DNA of 64,000 nucleotides from Vermamoeba vermiformis (Eukaryota > Tubulinea > Echinamoebida), in NCBI GenBank assembly GCA_045837725.1, contig JBEWZL010000282.1:186001-250000 (forward strand), given 5' to 3'. A model generated the notes under the pieces. The model had not been told where the DNA came from, did not search any database, and saw only the letters and a program-made list of their open reading frames with translations. The translations under genes were made by a program, and so were the position numbers. The stretch's first letter is position 1. Each line of letters starts with the position of its first letter. Of this stretch, positions 37,045 to 48,450 are shown piece after piece.

Positions 37045-39041
37045 CTTGATGCTTTCTTTGTGCAAATGATAAAGATGAACCGCTTTTTTAAATCAATAAA
37101 AATTGAATCACTTTCCTTATTTAGCAAATTCACGTTCTTTGTCTGCGAAATTTAATAGAGAAGCCAGCGATAGTCGAGGTATTCAGATTACTTAATAGTG
37201 AGGCCCTCATTTTGTGACATACCGCGTCTTAAGTAACCATTCATCAACGCTCCAATTGCACCATAAAATTGAAGAAATATCATCTACAAGTACTTACCAA
37301 ACAGAAATTAACGTACATTACACCAATAGCCCATCTCTACTCGGTCTTGGACTTGGCTAGCATTGTCTTGATTAACGCTCCAATAAGTACACAATGTCCA
37401 CGTGAGTACTTCCACGACTGTATCGTCCATCGTCATATCGATTCTCATTGTATAGGTTGAGACGGTGTCCTGGTGTGTTTAACACAATCTCGTGTAAACT
37501 TGTCCAGTGGTCGCAAGTTCGGTCACCTGACTCCTCGTTTGAGGTTCAAACAAATAATAATTTTAAAATCATCTATTTCTCCTCGAATCAACCACAAAAA
37601 ACGCATTTACGCATACAGATAGTTCGAGTGTTATATTCATCATCATACAGCCGTTTGCGCAGCGATCGATCTTCTTCTTCTAAAAGACCACGTAAGTTAG
37701 TAATTATCACAACAAAAGCAGAATAATTATAATTTTCGATTCTTATGAACGATGGTTTGTCACTCAATACAAAACATCAATTCATAATATTTATATTTAA
37801 CATGATTTATTATTTTCGTTGGATGGGCTTGTATTTAAACGTTGAACGGTTAATCTTATATTTACATATTAATTTATGATTTAATTATTCAAATTTGCAA
37901 AAAATGGTTGTTGAAATACGAAATAAATCTGACCTTTTCACCAACGCGGACTTGTCGGAACGTTAACTTCTCACCCTCTTACTTGATTATATGCCTTGTG
38001 GTATATCATGATAAAGGATCATTTATGTTTGAATAGCGGTGCAGAAATTTACAAATAGGATATTCTGTACGCGCACATCCGACTAATGCAGGAAGGCCTC
38101 ATTACTCCAAACGAAGAAGCCAATTATAGAAAGCGCAAGATTAGACAACTACACTCGATAGTTGCAATATGGATCGATATCTGGGCCTACCAGCTTCGTA
38201 TTCCCGGATGCAAGTGGCATACGCAAAATAGAGCGCCGCATCGCTTGCTCGACTAGTAGAGCAGAAGATTGACGTATGAAATAACGATATTGGTACATAA
38301 AGGCAAGTATGACATGGCTAACTGCTTTTTTCATTGAATAGGAAACCGGTGGCAGCGCACGGTAAAGCCACCGCAACGACTAACTGCTAGCGTGTATTGG
38401 TTGCTAGCAGATCCCATTGGCAAGTCGGCAAGCAATTGCATTGTACAATTAATGCGAACATTAATTAACGTTAAATCTTATCACAGAACTAAATTTGTAC
38501 AAAAGGGCATCCGCAAACATTTCAATTTACAGAACGTAAAAAATGTGTTCCGGATTTACAAATTCGGATTTTTAGAACCTCCCGAAGGTAGAGTTTGAAA
38601 ATATCAAGCCCTATGGCTGTCGAAAGAAATTATAATCTCCGATTAATTCTTAAAAATAGCAGCAAAGTATACAAGCTCCGTGGATTCGCGCGAAGGAATT
38701 TCGTAAGTACGTTAATGCCTTGAGGCAAATATTTAAATATAAGCACTACATGTTACGTTTGCTTGACTTTGTAATGATGCAGGATGGTACTGTCGACAGG
38801 GTGTGTAGTTCGTCTTAATTTGGAAATTAAGTATTAAGGATGACGTTCACTGAATCTTAAACGGCATTTCCGAACATGTTCAAAAGGCCGAATAATTGCA
38901 ATTGTGACAAGCCGAGAGAACTTTTCCGCTACCAAGTAAGCTCTACTCTTTCCCAAGAACTACGGATGCACCCGCATATGGTGTCAAAATTTCAACTTAG
39001 TTTACTTTCTATTTTACATCGGTTTCTAAAGTACATTATAT
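37045..39041. other. 2 kb intergenic interval, one tentative micro-gene
   Basis: Only one short two-exon frame is noted here (38613..38702 joined to 38783..38818). It reads MAVERNYNLRLILKNSSKVY, then KLRGFARRNF and DGTVDRVCSSS, with an 80-nt GT-AG intron and matching phase, 41 residues in total. It has no recognised motif. Other open frames in the interval are antisense or AT-rich and unconvincing. Confidence 0.25.
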
Positions 39042-39901
39042 TTACATATTCAACTCCAACTGAAAGATAGTTTGAGGATAATAATACGGTTGGTACGAGA
39101 TCTTGTCATTGAAGTACGCGCCGTAGTCGGGTTCTTGACTCCAACCATTATATCGTAGTTCAGGTTCTAAAATTAGCTATTAGAATCGAATTCAATAACT
39201 TTACTCGAATTAGGACTTACGTGAGGGCGATTCTTGCACGGGTAAACTTCGCGGAGTTAGATGCTGCTTGGCGTTGAAGACAGATCTCATCCAACCAATC
39301 AATTTGCGCTCTAGTTGCTTCCAGCCATGTTGTCTAGGCGTATTGTTCATATAGAGGCTCATCGTGCTGGGACTACAGATGAAGCGGATTATTTATTGCT
39401 CGCGTCACGAGAGGTATGTTTAGCGATTTCAAAATAGATACTTGACATGCGCTGAAAGGAATAATTATCTAATACTCACCTGACTCCAAGTGCATCTGAA
39501 ATTTCCTTCTGCAGGATCCTTTTGTTCTCTGTGATCCATTTAATGGCGTGTACAAGCGACTTCAGCGGTTTGCGGCTATTCGAGGGCTTGTCAGCGAGAG
39601 GATCATGAGCTAAGAACTCTTCAATATCGAAGTCATCTGTCGAGCTAACACTGTTACTGCGTCGTCGGTGAACAGGTGGCGAGTTCGCGACTTCTTCGAG
39701 CAGGTCGGATTCGCTGCTGTTTTGATAAGACGGCGATGACACCGGTGAGCTGTTGAAATCTGATTCATACGAGTAGTCGTATAACTGATGCGAGGCGAAG
39801 GCCAGCGGCTCTAATGGCTCAGGAGTGAACTTGAACTTCTTGTTTACGGGATGCAGGTAATCGCTGAACTCGAGTAACGTTTCGGGTGCCTTTCTCTTCA
39901 T
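39042..39901 (-). CDS. KRKAPETLLEF-box helix-turn-helix protein, copy 4
   Basis: Three minus-strand exons (39480..39901, 39221..39372, 39042..39166) encode 232 residues. It starts MKRKAPETLLEFSDYLHPVN with a KKFKF patch. A Ser/Tyr/Pro-rich linker (SSPVSSPSYQNSSESD) and a basic HRRRSNS patch precede TDDFDIEEFLAHDPLADKPS. The HTH unit reads HAIKWITENKRILQKEISDA, then LGVSPSTMSLYMNNTPRQHG and WKQLERKLIGWMR. The last exon is Tyr-rich (ELRYNGWSQEPDYGAYFNDK, then ISYQPYYYPQT, ending ELNM). It is the closest in layout to copy 2. Clusters of Ser-Pro sites in the linker could be kinase targets; that is inference. Confidence 0.85.
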
Positions 39902-41645
39902 TTTTATTATGACCGTTAGTCTTGTGGTACTCTACAGAATGCTTTCAATTTGAATGCTAATGGGTGCGGAATGACCTTTTTGTGGCCCGCAGCCATTAAT
40001 CAATCTCGCGCAATCTCTACCAAAAATAGGCAACAACTTAGCGAATCTATACCAAATTAGTATTTGTGAGCTATACTTGGCGCATCAAAAGCCCGTTAAT
40101 CGGAATAATTTGTACGGGCTTGCACGCTCTTTCAACGTTAACAAAATTTCATATTGTGAACCCATTGTAAAATCAAAAGGATGCGCATAGCCATAAAAGT
40201 AAATTTAGGGAAACGTATCGTATTTGTTGCGCTCTGATCACGCACACATGCGGAAAAATGCTTACTAAGCGTGAGTGCTGTGGATCTGCCATGTTTCGTA
40301 ATAACAGCCTCCGCTTGTTAGGAGTTTACTGAGTATACCAAAACTTTGCGAAATTGCATTCTAAAAATACTTTTGGATTTATTTAAATTTAGCCGAGTCT
40401 GATGGCGTGTGCCGATGATCTTTTCGATAATAGTGTAGGATTAATTAATTTTTATTTGGATTACGAGCTCCTTCCGCACCTACGGAAGAAGGAAGAAGGT
40501 CACGCTTGGTATCACCTCAGCATTGAAAAGGCAGAGCCAACGATAGAGAAATGCCTATGGTTGTACTATAGAAAGAGCATGAGGTAATGAAAGTGCTTGC
40601 GATCTAAATTATTCACTTAACCTTAAAAATCAACGGACCTTTTTAAATCTTGCCAGGATGATTCTTTATTATTTCTATATGATCAGCCATTTAAATGTAA
40701 CTGAATCATGACAATAGAACGCTTCAAAGCAAAATTTCGTGCAAGGGCCGAGTTGGCACGAATTTTTTTATTTCAAACGATTCTCCCTTTGAAACCATCC
40801 CCACAACACTGGTTACTAACATTAATAATATAATGAGCTTTATTATAGAGCATCTGGTTAACGAACCATTGCCGAAAGGAATATTGCAAGATGAGGGCAC
40901 CAACACGTCATTTCTCCGGAGAAATTCATTTTCATATACTGCTTGCCACCAAAATAAGCAACCGAATATTGTTAGAATCTTTAAATGGTACGTCGCTAAC
41001 AAGATTTCAAAAATGAGGATAATTTCAAATCCGGGTGGAAATAAAAATAATTGGACTTCCTGATACAATTAATAACAGCTACAATTATCATCGCACCTAG
41101 AGGAAAAATTAGATTTTTGCGGTGTGGCACATCTTGTTTTACTGATGTTGCAGTATTTCAATCTTTGTTGCCACGCGACTTTATGTCATTGATTGTATGC
41201 AAAACTCCCGAAGTTCGGCTTCCTGCAGCTGATTATTCAGTTCATGATCACCTTGGAGCGAGGCATCTGCGTCACTGAATTGACGCATTTTAAAATCAGT
41301 TAATTCCGCTGGTAATCAATCAATACCGATTCTATTGCTCTATTATATTATGTCGTAAACGCGTAAAACGTGCACACTAAACGAGTTTGATCTTTTTGTG
41401 GCCTTGTGAGATCTCGTTAGCCGTTTGCCGCGGGTGAGGCAGATCGAGTTGCACGATTTGGCCTCGTTATGTCATGACAGCAAGAGAGAAGATAAGCGAG
41501 AAAAAGATTGCATGTGCAATCAAATGTCTATCTCCTTCTACAAATCAAAGATTCTCTCAATAACTTACATTTATTTTACATCCGGTTTGATTTGACGTCT
41601 CAAAGCATTCTAAAGCATATTTACATCGGTATTTTACGTCTTATA
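39902..41645. other. 1.7 kb intergenic interval with one possible small gene
   Basis: Exon 40402..40583 (MACADDLFDNSVGLINFYLD, then WYHLSIEKAEPTIEKCLWLY) may splice at GTAATG to an exon starting 40657 (MILYYFYMISHLNVTES). Phase agrees and the intron is 73 nt, giving about 78 residues. Composition is protein-like, but no family is recognised and there are no supporting repeats. An open frame at 40833 is not supported. Confidence 0.3.
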
Positions 41646-42312
41646 CTAGGATTGGCTGCTTAACGACTTGCTGCTTTCGCTTTCGCTGTTTTCCTTTTCG
41701 TCTTTATTCTCCGCTCCTTCTTCGTCTTCATTCAACGTTCTAATCCAATCGATTAGCTTTCGTTCTAGATCTTTCCATCCATGCACTCGAGGAATACAGT
41801 TCAGATAAAGACTAAGGGTGCTAGGGCTGTCAACCATGTTAGATGTGATCTCATTTAGCGAGTATTTAATTAATATCAGTCTTTTCGCGACGATCCTAAT
41901 TTATAATAATAATAAATTATTACCTAACGCCGAGAGCTTCCGATATATCCCGCTGCAGCATCTTTTTATTCTCTAAGATCCATTTAATCGCTATTAACAG
42001 AGTTTTATGAGGTAATTTGCTATTTGGCGGCTTTGTTGCGACAGGGTCCAAGTCGTATACTGATTTGATATCGAAATCCGATGGGACTTCGACGTTTTCC
42101 TCTTCTTTGCCTGATGAATTTTGGGGATCGCTAGATCCGTCGTAAACTTCCAAGTGCAATGACTCGGATCGATCTTGAATATTATTGGAATTTAATTGAT
42201 GCGCATCTGAGCTATTGTTCGTGTCGACAGACGACGTCCTAAACTTTTTCCATTGTGTTGGGATAATATAATCAGAAAATTCAAGAAGCGTCTCTGGTGC
42301 TTTTCGCTTCAT
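41646..42312 (-). CDS. KRKAPETLLEF-box helix-turn-helix protein, copy 5 (two-exon form)
   Basis: Two minus-strand exons (41924..42312, 41646..41826) encode 189 residues. It starts MKRKAPETLLEFSDYIIPTQ with a WKKFR patch. The linker is acidic and Asn/Ser-rich with VPSDFDIKSVYDLDPVATKP. The HTH unit reads LIAIKWILENKKMLQRDISE, then ALGVSPSTLSLYLNCIPRVH and GWKDLERKLIDWIR. Instead of a third exon it ends in a charged tail (NEDEEGAENKDEKENSESES). Together with copies 2, 3 and 4 it forms a run of four same-strand genes. Confidence 0.85.
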
Positions 42313-43279
42313 TTTATAATGAAACTATTAATAAATACATCAATGGTCGAGTCCACTCTCGTTGATTGCAAGTGTTCGAGAGAAGGAAATACGCAACAAA
42401 AAGCTCCGGTAGTTTGACCATAAAAGGAATAGGTGACTGTCGGTTTACCTTAACAATCAATCTTCGATTAGAAGAGCACAAAAGGAATAAGTATCTTGGT
42501 TTTGAATAAGTATAGTTACAACAGTGCTTGTAGTCGCAACGAGGTAACTTTGCTGTCGTTTACAAATCTTACCTTTTTTGGCTTAATCTTGGTCAATTTA
42601 ACGTTACCTGTTATCTAATTTGCTGAATTTGCCACTCATCGCAACGGGTTTTTTATTGCGCGCGGATGACCAAAGCGCTGATTCAGTAGTTGTTTTTAAT
42701 AGATCCAGTCTTGACTCGTCAAATTCCCAAGCTATGAGCATAAATGGGCTATACTTCTGATATTTGGTTACAATTCATCAATTTAACGCTGGATACAATT
42801 AATATTGCGGTAGTGCGGAGGAGACTAGGGGCACGTCTCCAAGCCTCTTTCAACGAAACGACAACAGATCGGCGAAACACGGCAATCTTTTTAATTTAAT
42901 CAATTCAGTGTTTTGAATCGAAAATGGTCTTTTCCTGAGCAGATCCATTGCCCAAATATGGAAAAATCAATGTGACGAAGATTTTGTCTCTTTGCCATTC
43001 ACAACTCCGAAATTACCCGTCCTAATGCACCATTCTTTAATATTTAACGTTCTTACATTCGTTTCCTCATTCACTGAACAAACCTTACTGTTGTAGCTGC
43101 ATTTGCCTATATAAGGCCAGCGTTCTCAAATTGAAATCTACCATCGCGCGAAGCATACCGCGTACCGGAAGAAAGTTGTTTTGTATTATTGCTAGTGTTC
43201 CCAATGATAGCGGTATTTGTACAAGTCAGGGAACAAATTTCGAAGTCTTTAATTAACGCTATTTATTAAGTACACCAGC
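42313..43279. other. Intergenic stretch, TATA-like word but no gene
   Basis: Nearly 1 kb between the 5' end of HTH copy 5 and the 3' end of the DCN1-like gene. A plus-strand TATATAAGG occurs at 43107..43115, but no plus-strand gene follows it, so it may be chance. No exon chain seen. Confidence 0.4.
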
Positions 43280-44550
43280 TCATACTTTTTGGTCTTTAAC
43301 AGCCTCGACATATTCATCAATAATTACAGGCCCTAAGACAGACAAAGCGGTTAGTTTCGCCGTTAATTGAAACGCGTGCAGATCTATTTATCAAGGAGTC
43401 GCAATCACTTACAAGCACTATCTTCCGTGTAATCACTCAGATCTGCAGCAATAGAGTGCGCAAAATCGAAAAACATCTTCCATTGATCAATATTGACCAC
43501 TTTATACGTCGTTTGCTGTATTAAGATGCAATATTAGACCGACGGATCAACAATTCAGAATTTCATCTAAATTAGTCTTACTATTTTTAAAAACTTAGCG
43601 AATCGCTTAGCATGGGAGTTATTAGGCAATAGAAGTAGCAGCAATGACTCCGACGTGTCCAGATCTAGCGAGGATTAGGCACAAACGCGCGGAAACCATG
43701 ACAATCCGTTACACGCGGATTAATAGCACTTACCTATTGACTTTTGTTCTTCTTTCTCTTTAGCAAAGTCAAATGCGTAGATGTACACCTCCCGTAGTGT
43801 TGATTTATCTTTCAGTTCGTTGCGGAGCGCATCCAACTTGTCTCGTAACTTGTCGACACTATCAACTCTGGAGCATGAATTAATATTAATGTATAGATAC
43901 ATATAGTTATTCGATGGAATAGAATACTTACTGCATTCCTGTCATGCCCTCAATAAATTCTTCTCTACTGAAAAAGCCCATCCGGCTTGCCTTCAGCTTC
44001 CAAGCCAGAACTAATAGTGCGATCTTGAATATTATCAATCAGTAAGTCGCATTTCATTGAAAGAGAATGTTATAGGTCCCTTACGTCCTCAGCGGGTACA
44101 TTCAGATCTTGACAAAGTCGTTCCATATTTACAGGACCAATTTGGTCTTCATCTTCGTCTATATTAAATTCAAAAGTGTTCAATATGAGCCCTTGATACG
44201 CAAACAAGTGCAAGAATGACTTTTTGGCGCGATCCACCTACCTTTGTATTCCTCGAAGAATTTGTTCAGTTTCGTCTTAGTGAATTTTGAAGTATCTTTA
44301 GCTTTTGATTTTGGCGCGGTTGTACGTTGTTTCTTTGTCTTTGGTGCCTCATCTTCGACCTCTGCGAGAAAATAAATTAATTTGCGTCGAAAAATTATTA
44401 AAAATAACTATTGCTTGCCTTCTTCCTCCTCAACCTTCTTTCTCTTGGATGCTATTCATCAAAATTAATTTCAATCAATACAAAATTCAACAGACTGTCA
44501 AAAAGGGGGATCCAACAACTAAACGTACCTCTAGTATTTCTCTTCGACAT
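43280..44550 (-). CDS. DCN1-like cullin neddylation factor
   Basis: Multi-exon minus-strand gene starting MSKRNT and ending VKDQKV. A basic/acidic N-terminus (KRKKVEEEE, TKKQRTTAPKSKAK) precedes the PONY domain. FTKTKLNKFFEEYKD, GPVNMERLCQDLNVPAEDIA, LLVLAWKLKASRMGFFSREE and FIEGMTGMQVDSVDKLRDKL match the first half. VVNIDQWKMFFDFAHSIAAD and LSDYTEDSACPVIIDEYVEA match the C-terminal DAD patch that binds cullins. DCN1 proteins act as co-E3 for NEDD8 transfer to cullins. The usual AWP triad in the DAD region reads ACP. There is no UBA domain at the N-terminus, unlike animal DCUN1D1. Confidence 0.92.
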
Positions 44551-44705
44551 TTTGGTTATTATATGATAATACTATTATTAGTCAATAGTACTTGAGGCCT
44601 TTTGTCACCGACACAGAAGTGAATATTGAAAAGAAAACTTTCGTCTTTTTTTGCTGATGAACGTCAAATAGCACAAGAACTATTTGATGCGAAATAAAAT
44701 TAAAT

Positions 44706-47700
44706 ATGAAGCGGCAACGATTTAAGGTGAGGCCTGATACGAATATCTTGCTTTTACGATCCGCAATCACTTCTCCTCAAAAAATAATATCAAATGATTT
44801 TATTACAACTATTATGATTATTAAATTGATACTTGACGCTTATACTGTTATAATTATAGTTTGTCCTATTTTTTTCAATTTTTTGATTTAAATTTAATTA
44901 GCAAAACGCGGCACCAGCGCCAGCAGCGAAGAAAGGAGCCAACAGACCGCAAACCAATAAGAAAGATGAGGCTAAATTAACTTTATTAGAAGACCCACGA
45001 TTAACACTCGCATTATTCTTCTTTATTTGTGGCGGCATCTACTTCGTCTTTGGATCAGCTCCCTTTAGAATGATTGGTTATTGGACTGGTATTAGTGACC
45101 CTCATTTGCCTCATTTTGCAAAAGGTACGTACTAAATACGATGCATGGAGCTCCAGCATCTTCTACAAATTGTCAGTTCTAACGAGATATCAGATGTCCA
45201 AGGCTTACCAGAGCCATCACCTGATTGGCCCAATTTTTCAGCAAACCACAAATCATCATTTTTGTGGGGCACATGGCGGCCAGCAGCCTACTGTGGTGTG
45301 CGGACACGTGTCGGAGAAGATGCGTTGATCGGTGGTCTTATGTGGGGTGTGCCTATCTACCAGCAGTACCGTACGTACAACATCATGTATATTTATCATA
45401 TAAGACTGGCAAGTACTGAACAATTAATGGGTTAGGCTTGAGACATTTAGCCAAGTCTGAAGAGGACGTTGGTTACAAGTGGCACATGCACAACGGTCGA
45501 GACTTTGGATTGCAGTCACTGAACGACACTAAGGGCGATGTACACATTAATACCACGTGGATTAAATTCAATGCTGATAACAAATATGGTACGAAATAGC
45601 TTTGACAACTTGCTTTTGAGTGCTAATTGTGCTGCATAGGCGGAGATTGGGTCCTCCGTATTAACGTCGAAAGAAAGTCCTCGCGCATGCCTGTGGATTT
45701 GTACTATTACTTTGGCCTTGAGCACGCTGTAGCCGGTGAAATTTCACCGTCAATGTTGCCCTCAGCCACTGAAAATTACTTCTCATTGACCGGATCCACT
45801 CCTTCTACAAACAACTTTTTGTTGTCCGTATTTGATAGTAAGTCCTCATTGTTGATTAATATTGCGTTATGTTTATATATTAACGATGTTATTAGGCTCA
45901 ACAAAGTCGAGTACAAACTACGCTGGAGTCTCGATCCCGGAAGTCTGGACTATTGAGAACAAAATTCCATTGTACTACGACGAGCGACAAGGCATTAAAC
46001 TACGCACTGGCGCTACACACGACAGCAACACTTTTGTCGTGCAGAAGACCGCTGTAGCCCCTTTCTCGGTACGTGTTAGGACCTCCATCTAGCGCATTAA
46101 CCAACATTTTTTTTAACCACAGATCGATATCGTATTCACATCCGATATAATTAATCGATTTAAAACCGAAGAAGAGGCTAAGAAATTCCAAGAAAAGTTA
46201 ATAGGTACGCGACTTGATTTTGACAGTAGGCGGATCTGAGAGCCGTAATAATAATCATGGTGACGCAGATGAACTGCCAAAGTCCATTGAACAACGCACC
46301 GCAGAATTCGATGCCAAATTCAACAAAGTTTTCCCGTTGAAAGTCAATAACATGACTGAAGGCCACACTCGATTTGCCAAAGTCGCGCTGAGTAACTTGC
46401 TTGGCGGTATCGGGTAAGTACATTTTATTAAACCTTCAAACCATATAAATATAATGGTATTTAGATACTTCTATGGTCGTAATCGAATCTACAAGCCTCC
46501 CGCAAATGAAGGAGAACAGCCCTGGTACTTCTCGGAACAAAAGTAAGGCGGAAAAATATGAGGTGAACGATGATTGGTCGTAACACAGTATTTCCTTTTT
46601 AGGGAATTATTTACAGGAACGCCAAGCAGAGCCTACTTCCCTCGTGGATTTTGGTGGGACGAAGGATTCCATCAATTAATTATCAGCAAATGGGACGACG
46701 ATTTAAGCCGTGACATGATCTCGAGTTGGCTGAATGTCATGGAGAAGAACGGTTGGATCCCACGTGAACAAATCTTGGGCAGTGAGGCTGAGAGTCGGGT
46801 ACGTCAAACATTGCAAAAATTTTTCACACCGCACTTCGATTGACACGTGTCCATGTGCTGCAGGTCCCCGCGGAGTTTATCATTCAATATCCCACGCACG
46901 CCAATCCTCCAGCCATGTTCATGACCATTGACAACATGCTCGAGGCCAGAAAAGGAAAGTTGACCAAAGAAGACCGCGAGTGGTTCAAAGGTACGCCGTT
47001 CAAATGTCCTACTCGACCACGTGTCTAATTCCATATAAGGTGTTTTGACTAAACTCGCGCATCACTTCCAATGGTTCATGAACTCGCAACACGGCATCAA
47101 GACGAACACGTTTGGCTGGCAAGGTTCGAAGGGCAATCACACTCTTGCCTCGGGTCTGGACGATTATCCTCGCTTTGCAGTGCGTTCAGACTTTGAAGAA
47201 CACGTGGACTTGACGACTTGGCTCGTGGTAGCTTCAAGGACGTTGAACAAATTGTCACGTGTTCTCGTGCCTGAAAAGGAAATTGAGGCGTACGACGTGA
47301 TCGGTCGCATTCTTGCAAGAAACATCCAACGTAAGGGCTTACATTATTCACCCATCATATCTTAATACCTATATTAGGTCGCTATTGGGACAGTCAAATC
47401 AATGCCTATTGTGATTTTGATGGTCAAAAAGGTAGGTATCCTCGATCCATGTTAGTCGGATCTGATCTGACGTATGTTTAGGTCAATTCTCGGAACACTT
47501 AGGCTATGTAAGCTTGTTCCCGTTCTTGTTCGGATTGGTCGAAGCAGAGTCACCGCGCTTGCAACACATTTACAACATTATGAGTGACCCGGCATTGATG
47601 TACTCGAAGTTCGGTCTCAGATCTCTGTCCAAGTCCGACAGTTGGTACGGCCTTGATGAAAATTACTGGCGTAGTCCGATTTGGATCAATATCAACTACT

Positions 47701-47985
47701 TGGCATTGAAGTAAGTCTATGACAATCAAAACTATTTGAATTTTTTTTTACACTTTTGCTAGGGCGCTATATCAATACGGCGGTGTATATGGACCTTATT
47801 CGGCGCAATTCAGTGAATTATACAAAGATCTACGACACAACGTCATGCACAACATGTATCGCGTGTACAACCGACAAGGTGCAGTGTTTGAGAATTACTC
47901 ACCGGACAATGGAAAAGGCAAAGGACAAGCTCCGTTCGCGGGGTGGAGTTCGTTAGTAGTACTAATTATGTCGGAACAATATTAA
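44706..47985 (+). CDS. Mannosyl-oligosaccharide glucosidase (glucosidase I, GH63)
   Basis: Large multi-exon gene, start 44706, stop 47983..47985. A short basic cytosolic tail precedes one signal-anchor helix ([20 protein letters not shown]), the type II topology of ER glucosidase I. The catalytic region includes [20 protein letters not shown], then [35 protein letters not shown] carries the catalytic Asp, GLDDYPRF follows, and [20 protein letters not shown] marks the C-terminal catalytic part. The enzyme removes the outermost glucose from the Glc3Man9GlcNAc2 glycan just transferred to nascent proteins. It works downstream of oligosaccharyltransferase, whose subunit ribophorin II is encoded at 55.4-58.7 kb; this closeness is probably chance. 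Exon borders in the middle are approximate. Confidence 0.94.
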
Positions 47986-48096
47986 AGTGCACTAATATTC
48001 GACAATGCATTTGACGTTTACGACTTCCAGTTGCATCCCGTACTCTGAAGCACAATGATAAATCATTCTATCCTCTTATTTGGGGATTAAGCGCGT

Positions 48097-48384
48097 AAAA
48101 GGCAAAAAAAGAATGCACTCACCGGGAATCGAACCCGGGTCGCCCGCGTGGCAGGCGGACATCATGCCCCTAGACCATGAGTGCCTTGTTGATTTTGCTC
48201 GACGACTTTTTCACGCTACCGACCCGTTGGAGGAACTCAATCCTTGCGCCGTATTTTGTTTGACTTACTCTCAACATGCAGAAGTCATTCGCCAATTTCG
48301 CCAAGTTCAAGTCACGCAACTGAAAGATGTAGTGCGCGTAATGTGCTTGTACGCACTGGTGTACGAGACAAAAGCAGCGAGGTC
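48097..48384 (-). pseudogene. Inverted partial copy of helicase exon, intron and tRNA-Gly
   Basis: Minus-strand sequence closely matching 54208..54548. It contains the helicase exon part (LRDLNLAKLANDFCMLR), the donor, part of the intron and a full tRNA-Gly. One nucleotide is missing in the AYKQHQ region relative to the original, so the exon frame is broken. The original carries an extra 69-nt unit that the copy lacks. It lies between the glucosidase I stop and the F-box start. Confidence 0.85.
48114..48184 (-). tRNA. tRNA-Gly(GCC)
   Basis: 71 nt, identical to the copy at 54460..54530. The acceptor stem GCACTCA pairs with TGAGTGC. The anticodon loop CTGCCAC gives anticodon GCC, and the T-arm is CCGGGTTCGATTCCCGG. 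Discriminator base is A. A run of seven T follows on the minus strand, a pol III terminator. Likely functional despite lying in a duplicated fragment. Confidence 0.95.
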
Positions 48385-48450
48385 CTGCCAATCTTTCGTA
48401 GCACGAGAACAGTGCAACATTACAAATTCCGTTCTGTTATTGATGCATCA

